A stretch of 64,000 nucleotides of DNA from Pyropia yezoensis (Eukaryota; Rhodophyta; Bangiophyceae; Bangiales; Bangiaceae). The stretch spans positions 24,154,020 through 24,218,019 of the forward strand of contig CM020620.1 in assembly GCA_009829735.1 (NCBI GenBank), in the 5' to 3' direction. Positions 9,979 to 20,741 of the stretch are shown here, in pieces. The notes beneath the pieces were generated by a model that was given only the letters and a program-made list of their open reading frames with translations, did no database searches and was not told the DNA's origin. Each line of letters starts with the position of its first letter. The stretch's first letter is position 1. The position numbers and the translations under genes are program-made.

Positions 9979-11841
9979 CCCCGCTTCGATTGTTTCTTCC
10001 CGCCTCCCCCAACCTCATGACAGCCGCGTCCATGCTGCCCGACCGGCATGCGGCGGTTCTTGTTCAAGTCTGGTGGGAGATGGCCCTGTGCGCACATGCC
10101 TGGGAGCCACACGCTGTCCAGTCGCTCACCGGCCCTGCTGCGCGTCCGTTCGTGCCACCCGCGAGGGCGACCGTGTGCGCCATCCGCCCGTGCACAGTGG
10201 CCGCCGCCGGCACCCCTTGGTGGTGCCCGCCGGACGGACGACCGGCCCCGAGTCGGTCCTTCCCTTTGCCGTCGTGGTGGCTGTTGCTGCCACCAGCGCC
10301 CGGGGCGTGGCGCAGTGACCGGCACTGCCACCGAGTGTGCCGCCAGCCGCGCGGTTGGCGGCGCGCGTTCTGCGGGCACCGTCGCGGGGCTCAAGGGCGG
10401 CGGCGGGGCGCGGCGGGGCTCCCGGCAGGCGCGCCGCCGCGGCCCAGGCGCGCTGGGGAGGGCAGGCAGTCGGCGCTGTGGCCGCGCCCGGACGCGGTCG
10501 GCGTCGGCGGTGCGTGCGGCCGAGGGGGGGCTTGGCGGGCGGGCCGGCCGCTGGGGCGCGGCGGCGGCGCCGTGCGTGTGGCAGAGATGGGTTTGGATTG
10601 ACGAGCGGCCCGTGTGGCAGGGCGGCCGGGTAGGTAGCGGGTGCGCAGGGCCGCCCGGGGGTTTGATGAATCAACGTCATTGTGTATGTACGATGTGATG
10701 TCCTGCTGTCGTGGGCGCGTGGGGCAACTCTAGAGAAGCGGGGGAGGGGGGGGCGGGACAGGGAAAGGGGGGATGGGGGGCGTGGCTGTGGACGGCGACC
10801 GGCGGGTCACCGCGGCCGGCGGCAGGATCCACCAGCACGGGGTGCAGCGGCAACGGGCTGGGCAAAGGGCGGCGGGGGCGTCCACCCGCGGGGGGAGGGC
10901 CGGCCACAGTGACGGCAGCGACGGACGGACGCGGCGGTGGGGGTGCCCGCCGCGGGGGCGGCGGGTGTGTCCCCCAAAGCGGATGCGCCAAGGGGGAAGG
11001 CGTCCCGCTGTCCGCAGCAGGCGCCTCGTCCGGCAGCAACTCCCCCCCGCCGTGGTGGCGGTGGCCCCACAGCCTGAGAGCCCATTCGTGGCCCGTGGCG
11101 GGTCTCTTGACTATGCGGCACCCTCCCCCCCGCCGCCCTTCCCTGGCAAACGTCGGGCAATGGGTACGGCCGGCGCGGATACCGCCAGGAGGGACAGCAA
11201 GCGCCGACAAACCGCCGCGGACGAGCAGCGGCGGGGTTGAGCGCCAAGCACCTCGGCCGCGCGGTCACCACCGTCAATGGGGAGCCGGACGGCTGCCGCA
11301 GGCGCCGCTGCCGCCGCCGCCACTGCCGCCGCCACCACCCACCACCCGCCGCTCGCTGCCCACCGAGGCTGCCGCCGCGGGCGCTCCCCATCCCCCCCCG
11401 CCGCCGCCGCCGACGCCGCCGCCGCCGCCGCCCGCCCGGTGCGTGGCGGCCGCGTCAAGACAAAGGCCAACCGCCCGGCTTGTCGGGCAACGACCGGCGC
11501 AGGCCCCTGCCCATGGGCGTACGCGGTACAGAGATGTGGAGTGGGGGCGTGGGGGGGGCGGAGGGGGAGACGGGAGGGGAGCGGCAGCACAAACCCCGCG
11601 GCGGTCGGCCGGCGCGGGCCGTCGCCACACCCGCCGCGTCGCGGCCGCGGCGCGGGTGTGCTGCGGGGGCACGTGGGGGGGGGAGCGCCCCCCAGCATGG
11701 GGCCGCGCCGCCGCCGGCGCGGTGCTGGCGATGGCAACGACCGCAGCGGCGGCGGCGGCGTTGGCGGTGCCACTGGCGGTGCCATTGGCGGCCGCGGCCG
11801 AGGTTGCGCGGCGGGGGGGGGGGGGGGGGGTAGCGGCGGCA

Positions 11842-11876
<35 letters not shown>

Positions 11877-13312
11877 GGCAACCTCCCCCCCCCCCCCCCC
11901 CCCCCCGCCGTGAGGGGGGCGGGCGCCGCCCCGGCGGCGACCGGCTGGCGCCGCCGCGCCGCGGTTGCGACCGGCGGCAAGGGTGATGATGAGGGAGGGA
12001 GGGGGGAGGGGGGGGGGAGGGGGAGGGGGCCAGGGAGGAAGGGGCGGCGTGTGGGCGGGGGGCGGCACGCCGTGGCCCGAGCCCGCCTGCGGCGCAGCGT
12101 CAGCGGGTGGGCCCAACAGGACAGTGCGCGCTCGGCGCGGGGAGGAGGCGGGGGGAAGACGAGCGGCGGTGGCGTCGGCAACGGCGGCGGCGGCGACGAC
12201 GACAGTGGCAGCAGCAGCAGCAGCAGCGGCGGCGGGTGGCGGTGGGCAGTAGCGGCGGGGGGAGGGGGGGGGGGGGCCAGCGCAGCGGCGGCGGCGGCGG
12301 CGGCGGTGGTGGTCGTGGGCGGCGTGTCTAGGGAGCTGGGGGGGTGGTCGACGCCGCTGGCGGCCGCCGCCGACCCGCGACCCGCGACGCGGGGCGCGGC
12401 GTCGGGGGCGGCCGGCCACGGCGGCGGCCGTGGCGGCCCCGCCGCGGCGGCGGCGACGGCGGGGCGGACGGGCGGCCCGCACGCGCCCCCCCGGGGGGTT
12501 GGGACGGGGGGCCGGGGGGGGGGAGGCGTGGCGGGGGGGGGGGCGGGAGGGGGTGGCCAAGGCGGCGGTGGGCGTCCCCCCCCCCGCCGGTCGCGACCCG
12601 CCCGCGCCGCCGCCGCGGCAGCCGCCGCCCAGCGGGCGGTGCGCCAGCGGGCCCCCCCCGCCGCAGCAGCGATCAAGGGGGCGGCGGCCGTCGGCCCCCT
12701 CCCTCCACCCCGGCAGACCCCCCCCTTGTCCCGCGCGGTGCGTGTCGGGTTTGGGTGGGGGGCGTCGCTACATGCAAGGCCGTGCCTGTGCCCCTGCGGC
12801 TCCCCCCGCGGTGCGCCGCTGCGGGTCACCCACCCCGCGCACGGGGGGTGTGGGCGGCGCGCCCCGCGGCCGGCGCGCGGCTCGCCACCGTGACACCGCC
12901 GGGGGCGCCGCGGCGGCCGCGCTGCAGTGCGGCCGGCCGGCTGGCCGGCCGCGGCAGCTGGGTGTGCCCCTCCGCGTCCTCTGGGGGTGGATCTGTGCAT
13001 GGTCAGCCCCCCCCCCCCCCCCCGCGTTGCCCTGCCCCCCCCATTGTTCCATCTGCAGGCGCTGCCGCGGCGGCCGCGGCGGCCCACCAGCTGTGGCCAT
13101 GGACGCGCGGGGGGGGGGGGGGACATACGACGGTGGGGGGGGGGGGGGGGGGGCGGGGTGGTGTGGTGGCGCCGTCGGGTGCCCCCACCCGCGCCGGCAG
13201 CGACGGGCAGCGACGGGCAGCGACGGGTAGCGACGGGCAGCAGCAGCAGCAGCAGCTGCTAGCAGCAGCAGCAGCAGCGGTACCAGCGGCAGCGGGTGGC
13301 GGGGCAGCAGCG

Positions 13313-13343
<31 letters not shown>

Positions 13344-14150
13344 TTGGCGTCGGCAGCAGCCGACGCGGCAGCGGCGGCGGCGGTGCCAGTTGTATTCCAC
13401 CGTCAGCACCAGCACCTCCTCCCCCCCCCCCCTTCGGCCCCCTCCCCCCCTCCCCCCCCTTCCCCCGACGCCCCCTGTGCGCGACGCACTGGCCAGGTAG
13501 AGGTTGACGCGACGCTACGTGCCCCTTTTCTTCCCTTTTCTTTTTTTTTTTTTTTTGATACGCGGCTCGCCCGTCGCGCGATGGTGACCCAGTGGCGTCC
13601 CCGCGGCGTGGCTTGCCACTCGCACAGCGTGCGGGGTGGCGGCGGCGGCGGCGGCAGCGGCGGCGGCGGCAGCAGAGGCGGCGGGCGGTGCGTTTGGTGG
13701 TGGGCGGCGCGGGGGGGGGGGGTGGGGGGGGCGCGTTGGGTGGGGAGGGGCGGGGGGGATGGGTGGGTGGAAGCGGGTGTGGGTGGCAGCGTCAGCGGTC
13801 CCCGCTGGCCGGCGGCTGACGGCAAGGGGGGCGGGTGGGGGTGGGGGCGGCGGCGGTGGGCGCGGGCCCCCTCCCCCGCCGCGGGGGGGGACCAGCCGAC
13901 GCGGCGTGGCTGCGCTGCTCCCGACCGCGGCGGGGGGGGTGCGCGGCGGGAGGGGGAGGGAGGGGTAAGGGCCCGGCGGGGAGGGGGGGGGGGTGGGCGG
14001 TGGGGGCTAGCGGCGGGGGGCGGGCGCCCGGCGCCGTCGGCGCGGGCGTTGTTGGGGGTGGGCGCCCCCCCCCCCCCCCTCCCGTCTCTGCCTTTGGGTG
14101 CCTGCCTTCCCCCCCCCCGCCGGTGAGGCGCCGCCGCCGTCTGCGCGCCG

Positions 14151-14203
<53 letters not shown>

Positions 14204-14783
14204 GCCACCGCCGTCGGCTGCCTGCCCCCGACCCCGCCGCGGGTGGCGTTCATAGACGCACCCCCGCCGGCGGTCGCCGCCGCGGCCAACCCCGTGGGGC
14301 GTGCCAGCGGCCGCGTGTCCGCCCCCCCCCCCCCCCCCACCCCCCCTCCCTCCCGCCCTCCCCCCCTCCCCCGCCGCCGCCGCTCCTCGCGCGCGCCGGC
14401 GGCACGCGCGGCCGCGTGCCGGCGGTGGTGCGCCCGCGCGCGCGTTGCGCGTGGTGGGGCCGCCCCCCCCCGCCCCCCCCCCCGCCCGTACCGTCCGGTC
14501 GTGACGGCCACCCTTGCTGCCGCCGACGCCTGCGCTGCTGCCGCCGACGCGGCCCCTCTCTCTTCCCCACTTGTTCCGCCGCCCGCGTCGGCTTCCCCTC
14601 GAGCCTGACCGGTGCTCCCTCGCGGGCGCCCCGGGCGCTCCCTCTCCCCGAGCTTGGCCGTGCATCCTTGTACCCATTCCTTCTGCGTGTCTAGCCCGTT
14701 CGGACATCCCCCCTGCCCCCCCCCCCGCTTCCCCTACCCACGTTCTTGGTCCTCCCCACCCGCTGACGACTGGGGCCGCTGTC
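9979..14783. other. GC-rich low-complexity desert
   Basis: About 4.8 kb dominated by GCC/GGC, GCA and homopolymer C or G, with long open frames on all six frames made of Ala/Gly/Pro/Arg. Such frames are expected from lack of A/T stop codons and show no domain. Notable pieces: C-runs at 11885-11906, G-runs at 11816-11830 and 13136-13152, a GCA/CAG-rich stretch near 13238-13282, a T-run at 13540-13556, and a (CCG)n tract at about 14151-14200. Short ATG-led genes with heavy low complexity could hide here, but none can be supported. Confidence 0.6.
14151..14202. repeat. (CCG)n microsatellite
   Basis: Uninterrupted GCC/CCG triplets of about 16 units within the GC-rich desert. Confidence 0.85.
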
Positions 14784-17700
14784 ATGGCCACGGCGGCGGT
14801 GCCCGTGCGCGGCTCGGCGGGCGGCGGCGGCGGCGGCGGCGGGGGCGACGGCTGCTGCTGCGATGCGGCGGCACCCCGACGGTGGGGGGCGCGGCAGCCA
14901 CGGCGGCGGCCGCCCCCACCGGCGGGCCACCGCGCGTTGGCGGGAGCCGTCGTGACGGCGGCATGTGCCGCCGCCGCTGCGGCCGCCGCCGCCGCCGCCG
15001 CGGTGCACTCGGCGGCGGCCATGCCGACGGCGCCCGCCCCCCCCGCGTGGCGCATGAGCGTTGGCGCCGCCGCCGCGCCGCCCGGCTGGGCGCCCGAAGA
15101 CGCGGCCACCCTCACCACCGCCGCGCCCACGTACGTGGCCGCCCGCCGCGGCCGGCCGGTTGGCGGCACCGACACGCCGGGGCTGTACCAGACGTACCGC
15201 TTCGCACCGGGGGGCAACCTCTCCTACACCCTCCCCGTCCCCGCGGCGCCCGCCGTCGTGGCGGCCGGCGGCGGTGACGGCGGCGGCGCCGTCACGGTGC
15301 GGCTCCACTGGGCCGAGATGTGGCCGCCCGCGGCGGTGGCCGGCGTGCGCGTCTTTGACGTGTGGCTGGGGGGGGAGCGCGTGGAGGCGGGGCTGGATGT
15401 GGCTGCCGTCGCGGGCGGCGGCGCCGCCGCCCTCGTCCGCTCCTACCGCCTGGCCGGTGGGGCGGGCGTGCGGGCTGGCGGTGGGGTGCGCCTGACGCTG
15501 GTGGGGGTGCGGCAGAGCCCGATGCTGGCGGCGGTGGAGGTGGTGGTGGGGATCCCGTGGGGGAGGGACAGCCACGGGGGGTCGGCGGGCGATACGATGG
15601 CGGCGGGCGGCGCGCAGTCAAGTGGGGGGGAGTGGCGGTACCGCCAGCATCGCGATGTCAACCCTTGGTACGCGGATGCCGACGACGGCGGCGGCGGCAG
15701 CGCCAGCGGTGACGGCGCCAGCGGCGCCGTCGACGACGCGCAGGACGCGTCGCTTGACTCTGACGACGACGAGAAGGACCTCCTGCTCGATGCTAATGAC
15801 GACGACGAGCAGGACTCTTCGTCCGACGCTGGTGACAACGGTGATGACTCCCCGCCCGATGCTGGCGATGACGACGCTGATGACGCGCTGCCAGATGGTG
15901 GTAACGACGTCGAGGACTCCCCACCTGAGGTTGGCGACGCGCCCGCCGCCCCGATCCTGCCGCCCGAGCACAAGGCCCACGCGATTATTGACAAGCTGTC
16001 GCCCGCCATTGATCGTGACGATGATGGGGAGGAGGTGGTGGAGCTGACGGGCTACCGCTCGCACACACACGCCTTTTCCGAGGATGGTGCGCCCGGCCGC
16101 CTCGTCGCCACCACGTGGTTTAATGACGAAACGCAGGAGCAGCTGGGCACGGGCCTGTCTGTCAAGGCGGCGTTCCCCCTCGGCTCTACCAACATCCGGC
16201 TGGAGGTCAAGGACTCGACCGGCGATGTGTCTTCGGCGTATGGAATGGTGTCGGTGACGAGCTCGGTGCTGCCGGGCGCGTTTTGCTCCTACTACGCGGA
16301 CCCCCCAGTGTTTCCGTTGCCCCTGGATGTGCGGTCTGGGCCGCGGCCCGTGCTAGCCAAGCTTGTGACGGCGCTCGACTTTGGCAACGCCCCCGGCGCC
16401 CGCCAATTCTCCCGCGGTCCGCACGCGCCGGCGAGCGACCATGACGCCCGCTGGGCTCTCCGCTGCGTCTACCTCTTCCCGGCCCCCCACGACGGCTACT
16501 ACCACTTTGCGGCCGAATCGGATGGCCCGACGGTGCTCACGACGGGGCGCAAGCGCGTCTTTTCGCGTGACGCATCGGGGTGGGACACCTACTGGTCTGG
16601 CGGGTGGGTGCACCTGTCGGCAGGCCTCAACGAAATGCAGGTCATGTACGCGTCGGGAGGGGGGAAGCGCTTGCGGGTGGTGGCCACCCCCGCCGGTGGC
16701 GGAAAGGGCGTGACCATTGGTGGCGACCGCCTGCGGCACGACCAGGACGCGGTGGTACCGACCGTTCTGTCGGTGGAGCCCAGCTCTTCGGCGAGCGTGG
16801 GGGGGGGCGTGGTCAGTATCTACGGGGCGGGCTTTTTCACCGACACGACGGACGTGGCGTTTGGGGGGGTGTCCGCGACGTCCGTCACTCGCGTCAGCTC
16901 CACGCTCTTGACGGCGGTGGTGCCGCCGGCGGTCGACGGGGGGACCAGCGAGGTGGCGCTCACCGTCACCACGGGGGCGGCCGCGGGGGACGCGGCGGGC
17001 GGCACCTCCAACGGAGTGTCCTTTTACTATGTCCCCGACGCAACGGCAGTCGCATTTCGTCACGATACGGTCAAGACGGCCGACGGGCGCGCGCCGTTTG
17101 CGCTGCCGAGTGGCATTTCGATTGTGATGGGTCCTGACGGGCGCTACTACGTTGGCACCTACGTGGTGGGGGTGATGGCCCTGACCATTGACGCCCACCA
17201 CACGGTGCAGAGCCAGTGCACGACTGGATCCTTGGGCGACCGCACCACCATTGTGGGGCTCGCGTTCAACCCGGCCGACGGCCCCGACGTGCGGCTGTAC
17301 GCTGCGACGAGCGCCCTCTTTTACGAGATGGCCCTGGGGTTGCCCAAGTCGTCGTGGAACAACGGCAAGGTGTTGCTGCTCGAGCCCAACGACGAGTGCC
17401 TGGGCGTGACGCGGGAAGTGATCACGGGTCTCCCGGTTTCGGTACGTGAGGCGGAACGAGTGGGCAGGGGGCGTTGCGTCGAGCATACCCGTGCGAAGGG
17501 CTGCGTGTGCGTGCTTCTGGTCGAGCGCTGACAATACTGACGGCCCTGCTCTTTGAGCTTTCTGCTTGCTGCTTCCTATGCCCGGTGGTTTACTTGGCTT
17601 GCCATCCCAATCGCTTGGTGCGTTTTCACTTGTTGCCTTCCCCCGCTGCCTCAGAACCATGACCACGGCACCAGCGCGCTCGACTTTGATCAGGATGGCA

Positions 17701-18803
17701 ACCTTCGCTTCATCACTGGCGGTCTGTCCAACATGGGCACGGCGATCAACGCGGAGCGCCTCGGGGGCATCTCAGAGACGCCCCTCTCGGCGGCCATGTT
17801 GGTGGCCTACATCAACCGACCCGCCTTTGACGGCGCAATCACCTACAGCCAAACCGAGGACCAAGACACGGCCGACCAGACGGGCGGGTGGGACGTCGAA
17901 ATTTTTGCCACGGGCATACGCTCAGCGTTTGGCGCGTGCCTCCACACCAACGGCGAACAGTACGTGACGGACAATGGCCCTAACGCCGAGTTTGGCGACG
18001 CCTCGGCGTCGTGCACGTCAGTGGTGCCCGGCGGCACCCACGGGGATGAGCTGCTGCGCGTTCAGCGCGGGGGCTATTACGGCCACGCCAACCGCAACCG
18101 CGGGCGGTCGCACCCCCACGAGTGCGCCTACCGTTGGCCCGACGCGCCCGGAGGCACTGGCTACTCGCCGCCGCTGCTGAGTTTTGACAGCGGCAGCTAC
18201 ACGGGGATTGTGGAGGTCCTCTCCAACGTGTTCCCCGACCTCAAGCACGACCTCCTCGTCACCCGCTTCACCGGCGGCGTCGGCGGGCAGACGGGGGTGA
18301 CCAAGCGCATCCGGCTGTCGGCGCAAGGCGCGCGCGCGGCGTTTGCGGGCGACCTCGTCGACGCTTCGGGCGTTGACGTGACGGAGACACCCCACGGCTC
18401 ATACCTGATGCCCCGCGTCCAAAAGGGGGAACTCCTCTACGTCGCGCCGGTGCACCCGCCGTCGTCACGGGCGGGGGGCGGCGGGGAAGGGGACGGGGAT
18501 GGGGAGGGCGGCGGCGAGCCGGGGCGCGCCCCGCTCTTCATCGCCGTCAAGCCCCACCGGGGGCGTGCCGGCGGCGGCAATGTGGTGACCGTTGGGGGGC
18601 TGGCGCTCGGCGCCGCCCCGACGGCCACCTTTGGCGGCAAGCCGTGCACCGACGTCCACGACGTGGCCGCCGACGGGACCTCCTTCCGCTGCACCGTCCC
18701 ACCCGCCGACACACCGGGCGCGTTGGTGCGCGTTGTCGTGACGACCGCGGCTGGGCTGACGTCGCGGGGGCGGGGCAGGGGCGACTTTTGGTACATGAAT
18801 TGA
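14784..18803 (+). CDS. Malectin / PKD / PA14 / IPT-TIG / GSDH-propeller secreted or membrane protein (two exons)
   Basis: Exons 14784-17441 and 17655-18803. The intron (17442-17654, phase 0, GTACGTGAG..CTGCCTCAG) joins ITGLPVS to NHDHGTSALDFDQDG, a continuous propeller strand. Product 1268 aa. In order: Gly/Arg-rich head and an Ala-rich hydrophobic segment (about 50-75, signal or anchor); malectin-like domain (about 115-262; YRFAPGGNLSYTLPV, VRLHWAEMW, GVRVFDVWLGG); acidic Asp/Ser repeats (about 300-385); PKD-like region (about 395-490); PA14-like region (about 495-635; HDGYYHFAAESDG); IPT/TIG (about 650-745; SVGGGVVSIYGAGFF); glucose/sorbosone-dehydrogenase-like propeller (about 755-1140; GLAFNPADGPDVRLYAATSA, ATGIRSAFG, GTHGDELLRVQRGGYYGHAN); and a second IPT/TIG at the end. 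Malectin and PA14 bind carbohydrate in known families, so a cell-wall polysaccharide role is inferred; enzymatic activity is unproven. The start follows a C/T-rich leader; an in-frame upstream ATG at 14514 lies in that leader and was rejected. Confidence 0.85.
17442..17654 (+). other. Spliceosomal intron, 213 nt
   Basis: Donor GTACGTGAG, acceptor CCCCGCTGCCTCAG with an upstream pyrimidine stretch. Splicing keeps the frame (phase 0) and restores a conserved propeller strand. Unspliced, the first frame stops at 17529-17531. Confidence 0.9.
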
Positions 18804-19134
18804 CGGGGGAGGTTGGCCGACGGAGCGTAGGCGGTGGGGGGACGGCGCCTTTGGGGTGATGGGGGGGGCGGGCAGGGGGGGGGGTAGGGTTCGGTGGAGG
18901 CGGAGGCGGGGGTCAGGGGCGGGGAGCAGGGGCGGGAGGTGGGGCTTGTGTGGGGGAGAATGGTTACTGTGTATGTACTGCGCGTCGCCGGCCTGCTTCC
19001 GGTGGGGATGGGTGACTGGCAGCCTCCGCCAACGGGGCTGGCAGCCTGTCTCCCAGACTCCCTCCCCCCTCCCCCCTCCGCCTCCCCCCTTCCCTCCCCC
19101 GACTCGAGGCTTCCCCCTTCTTTTTTTTTTGATG
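18804..19134. other. Spacer between convergent genes
   Basis: 331 bp between the stop of the malectin/propeller gene and the stop of the cupin gene on the other strand. It contains one GTATGTAC octamer (18971-18978), G-rich stretches and a T10 run (19121-19130) next to the cupin stop. No gene seen. Confidence 0.6.
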
Positions 19135-20186
19135 TCACCCAGCCGCCGCCCCCCCTGGCGGCGCGTAGGTGCTCTGAAAAGCAAAGGCCGGCTCGCCCAG
19201 CACCCACACCAACCACAGCTCCGCCGCCGACGCCGCGGTGATGGTGTGCACCACCCCCGCGGGGATGACCAGCACGTCCCCGTCGGCCAGGGGGATACGG
19301 CGGCCATCGACGGTGGCCACCGCGACGGTCGACCGGGCGGTTCCGCCGCCAATGCCGCCGGGTGGGGGGGGGGGGGGGGACCCCGCGGAGGCTCCGTCCC
19401 CCGGCCGCCGCTGGTGGTGGCCAGCAACCCCACCCCGGCGGCGGTGGAGGCGGCCGTGGCGACGGTGGGAACGGCGGTGGGAGCGGCGGCGGGAGTGGCG
19501 GCGGTGGCGGCGGCGGCGGTGGGAGCGGCGGCGGCAGCGGCGGCGGTGGCGGCAGCGGCGGCAGCGGCAGCGTCGGCGTCGACAGCGCCCCCCCCCCCCT
19601 CCCCGGCGCCGCGCCAAAAGAAGAGGACCTCCCCCACATCGTGGGCGTGCGCGGGGATGGCGGCGCCCGCCGCCACCACCTCCACCCCCGCCGACAGGCG
19701 GGGCAGGGCGCCCGCGACGAGGAGCACCCGCTCCAGCGTCGGCTCCCCGCCGCCCAGCACCCGCGCGGCGGGGTGCGCGGCGACCGCCGCGGCGCTGGCG
19801 GGGGGGCGCAGGTGGGCCACCCCGCCGCCGCCGCCCCAGCCGACAGGGGTGGCGGGGGTGGCCGCCGAGGGGAGGGCCCCCACCCTGGCGGGCGCGCCAT
19901 CGCCGCCGCCACCGCCGCCGCCGCCGCTGCCGCCACCGCCGCCGCCGACGCCGCCGCCACCGCCGACGCCGCCGCCACCGCCATGGCTGCCGCCGGCCGC
20001 GGCGGCGCGCAGGCCGCCGCCGCCCCCTGGCGGCAGCGCCGCGCCGAGCAGCACGCCGAGCAGACATGCCGCCGCGGGGAGGAGGAGGCGCGTGAGGAGC
20101 GGTGGCGGCGGCTGCGGCGGGGGAGGCGGCGGCGGCCGCACCGACAGACGGAGAGCGGGAGGGGACGTGGAGCTCTCGGGCGCCAT
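19135..20186 (-). CDS. Cupin-domain protein, membrane-anchored or secreted; frame broken at a G16 run
   Basis: Starts at 20186 after a C/T-rich leader on its strand. The N-terminus is Pro-rich, then a hydrophobic segment (about residues 30-52, LLTRLLLPAAACLLGVLLGAA) and long Gly/Ala tracts. Cupin motif 1 is exact, G(X)5HXH(X)3E(X)6G, in GAAIPAHAHDVGEVLFFWRG (His180, His182, Glu186). Motif 2, G(X)5PXG(X)2H, appears as GDVLVIPAGVVHTI but in a different frame, ending at 19135. The two frames are separated by an Ala/Thr/Pro-rich stretch and a G16 homopolymer (19364-19379), so a one- or two-base length error or mutation in that run is the likely cause; a real pseudogene or an unseen intron are alternatives. 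Metal-binding cupins cover many activities (isomerase, dioxygenase, storage), so no reaction is assigned. Confidence 0.7.
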
Positions 20187-20741
20187 GCTCAGGGGAAGGG
20201 AAGGTGGCACCGGGGGGATGCAAGAGGGGGGCGTGGGGTTGAGAGAGGGGGAGGAGGGGGTGAAAGAGGGGGAGCTGAGAGGGGTGAGGAAACGGGGCAG
20301 GCAGCGACGTGGTTGTTGCTGGATGCGGCCGCTGGTGCCGGGTGGATCTGGCGTGCCTTGCAGAAGGCTGACGTTCTAGGTGTATGTACAGGATTCTGGC
20401 TGCTGCAACGGAGGCGGGCACCGGTGCTCCGCTGCACTGGCGGGATAGGATATGTATGTACGTTGTTGCTTGCGTAGCCTTGGTGCGTTCCCCATACCGA
20501 CGCACGAGGACTCACCCATTTGGCTTGGTTGGCGTTGGCCGTCGCCCATGGGACAGGGATGGTTGCAAACAGAAGAGGCAGTGGCGCACACACAAAACTC
20601 TTACTCGAAATCGGAAAGAGGTCGTCGCACGTCCAGCAACTCCCCGCCCTCGCTCCACCTGCCCAGCGTCCCGTACTCCTCACTCCCATCACGACAATCC
20701 GGCCCTCCTCCCCCCCCCCAAAAAACCACAACACACCCTCC
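20187..20741. other. Spacer between HslU 3' end and cupin 5' end
   Basis: 555 bp. The right part is downstream of HslU, the left part is the cupin leader (C/T-rich on the minus strand, 20187-20340). It holds two GTATGTAC octamers (20382-20389 and 20454-20461). No gene seen. Confidence 0.5.

Noticed and set aside
11111-13126. Long minus-strand open frame of about 670 codons
   Set aside because: Composition is Pro/Ala/Arg/Gly from GCC/CGG repeats, the plus strand is equally open, and there is no domain or leader.
14514-14783. Upstream start for the malectin/propeller protein
   Set aside because: The extra segment is Pro/Ser/Leu-rich leader translation in a C/T-rich tract with no domain.
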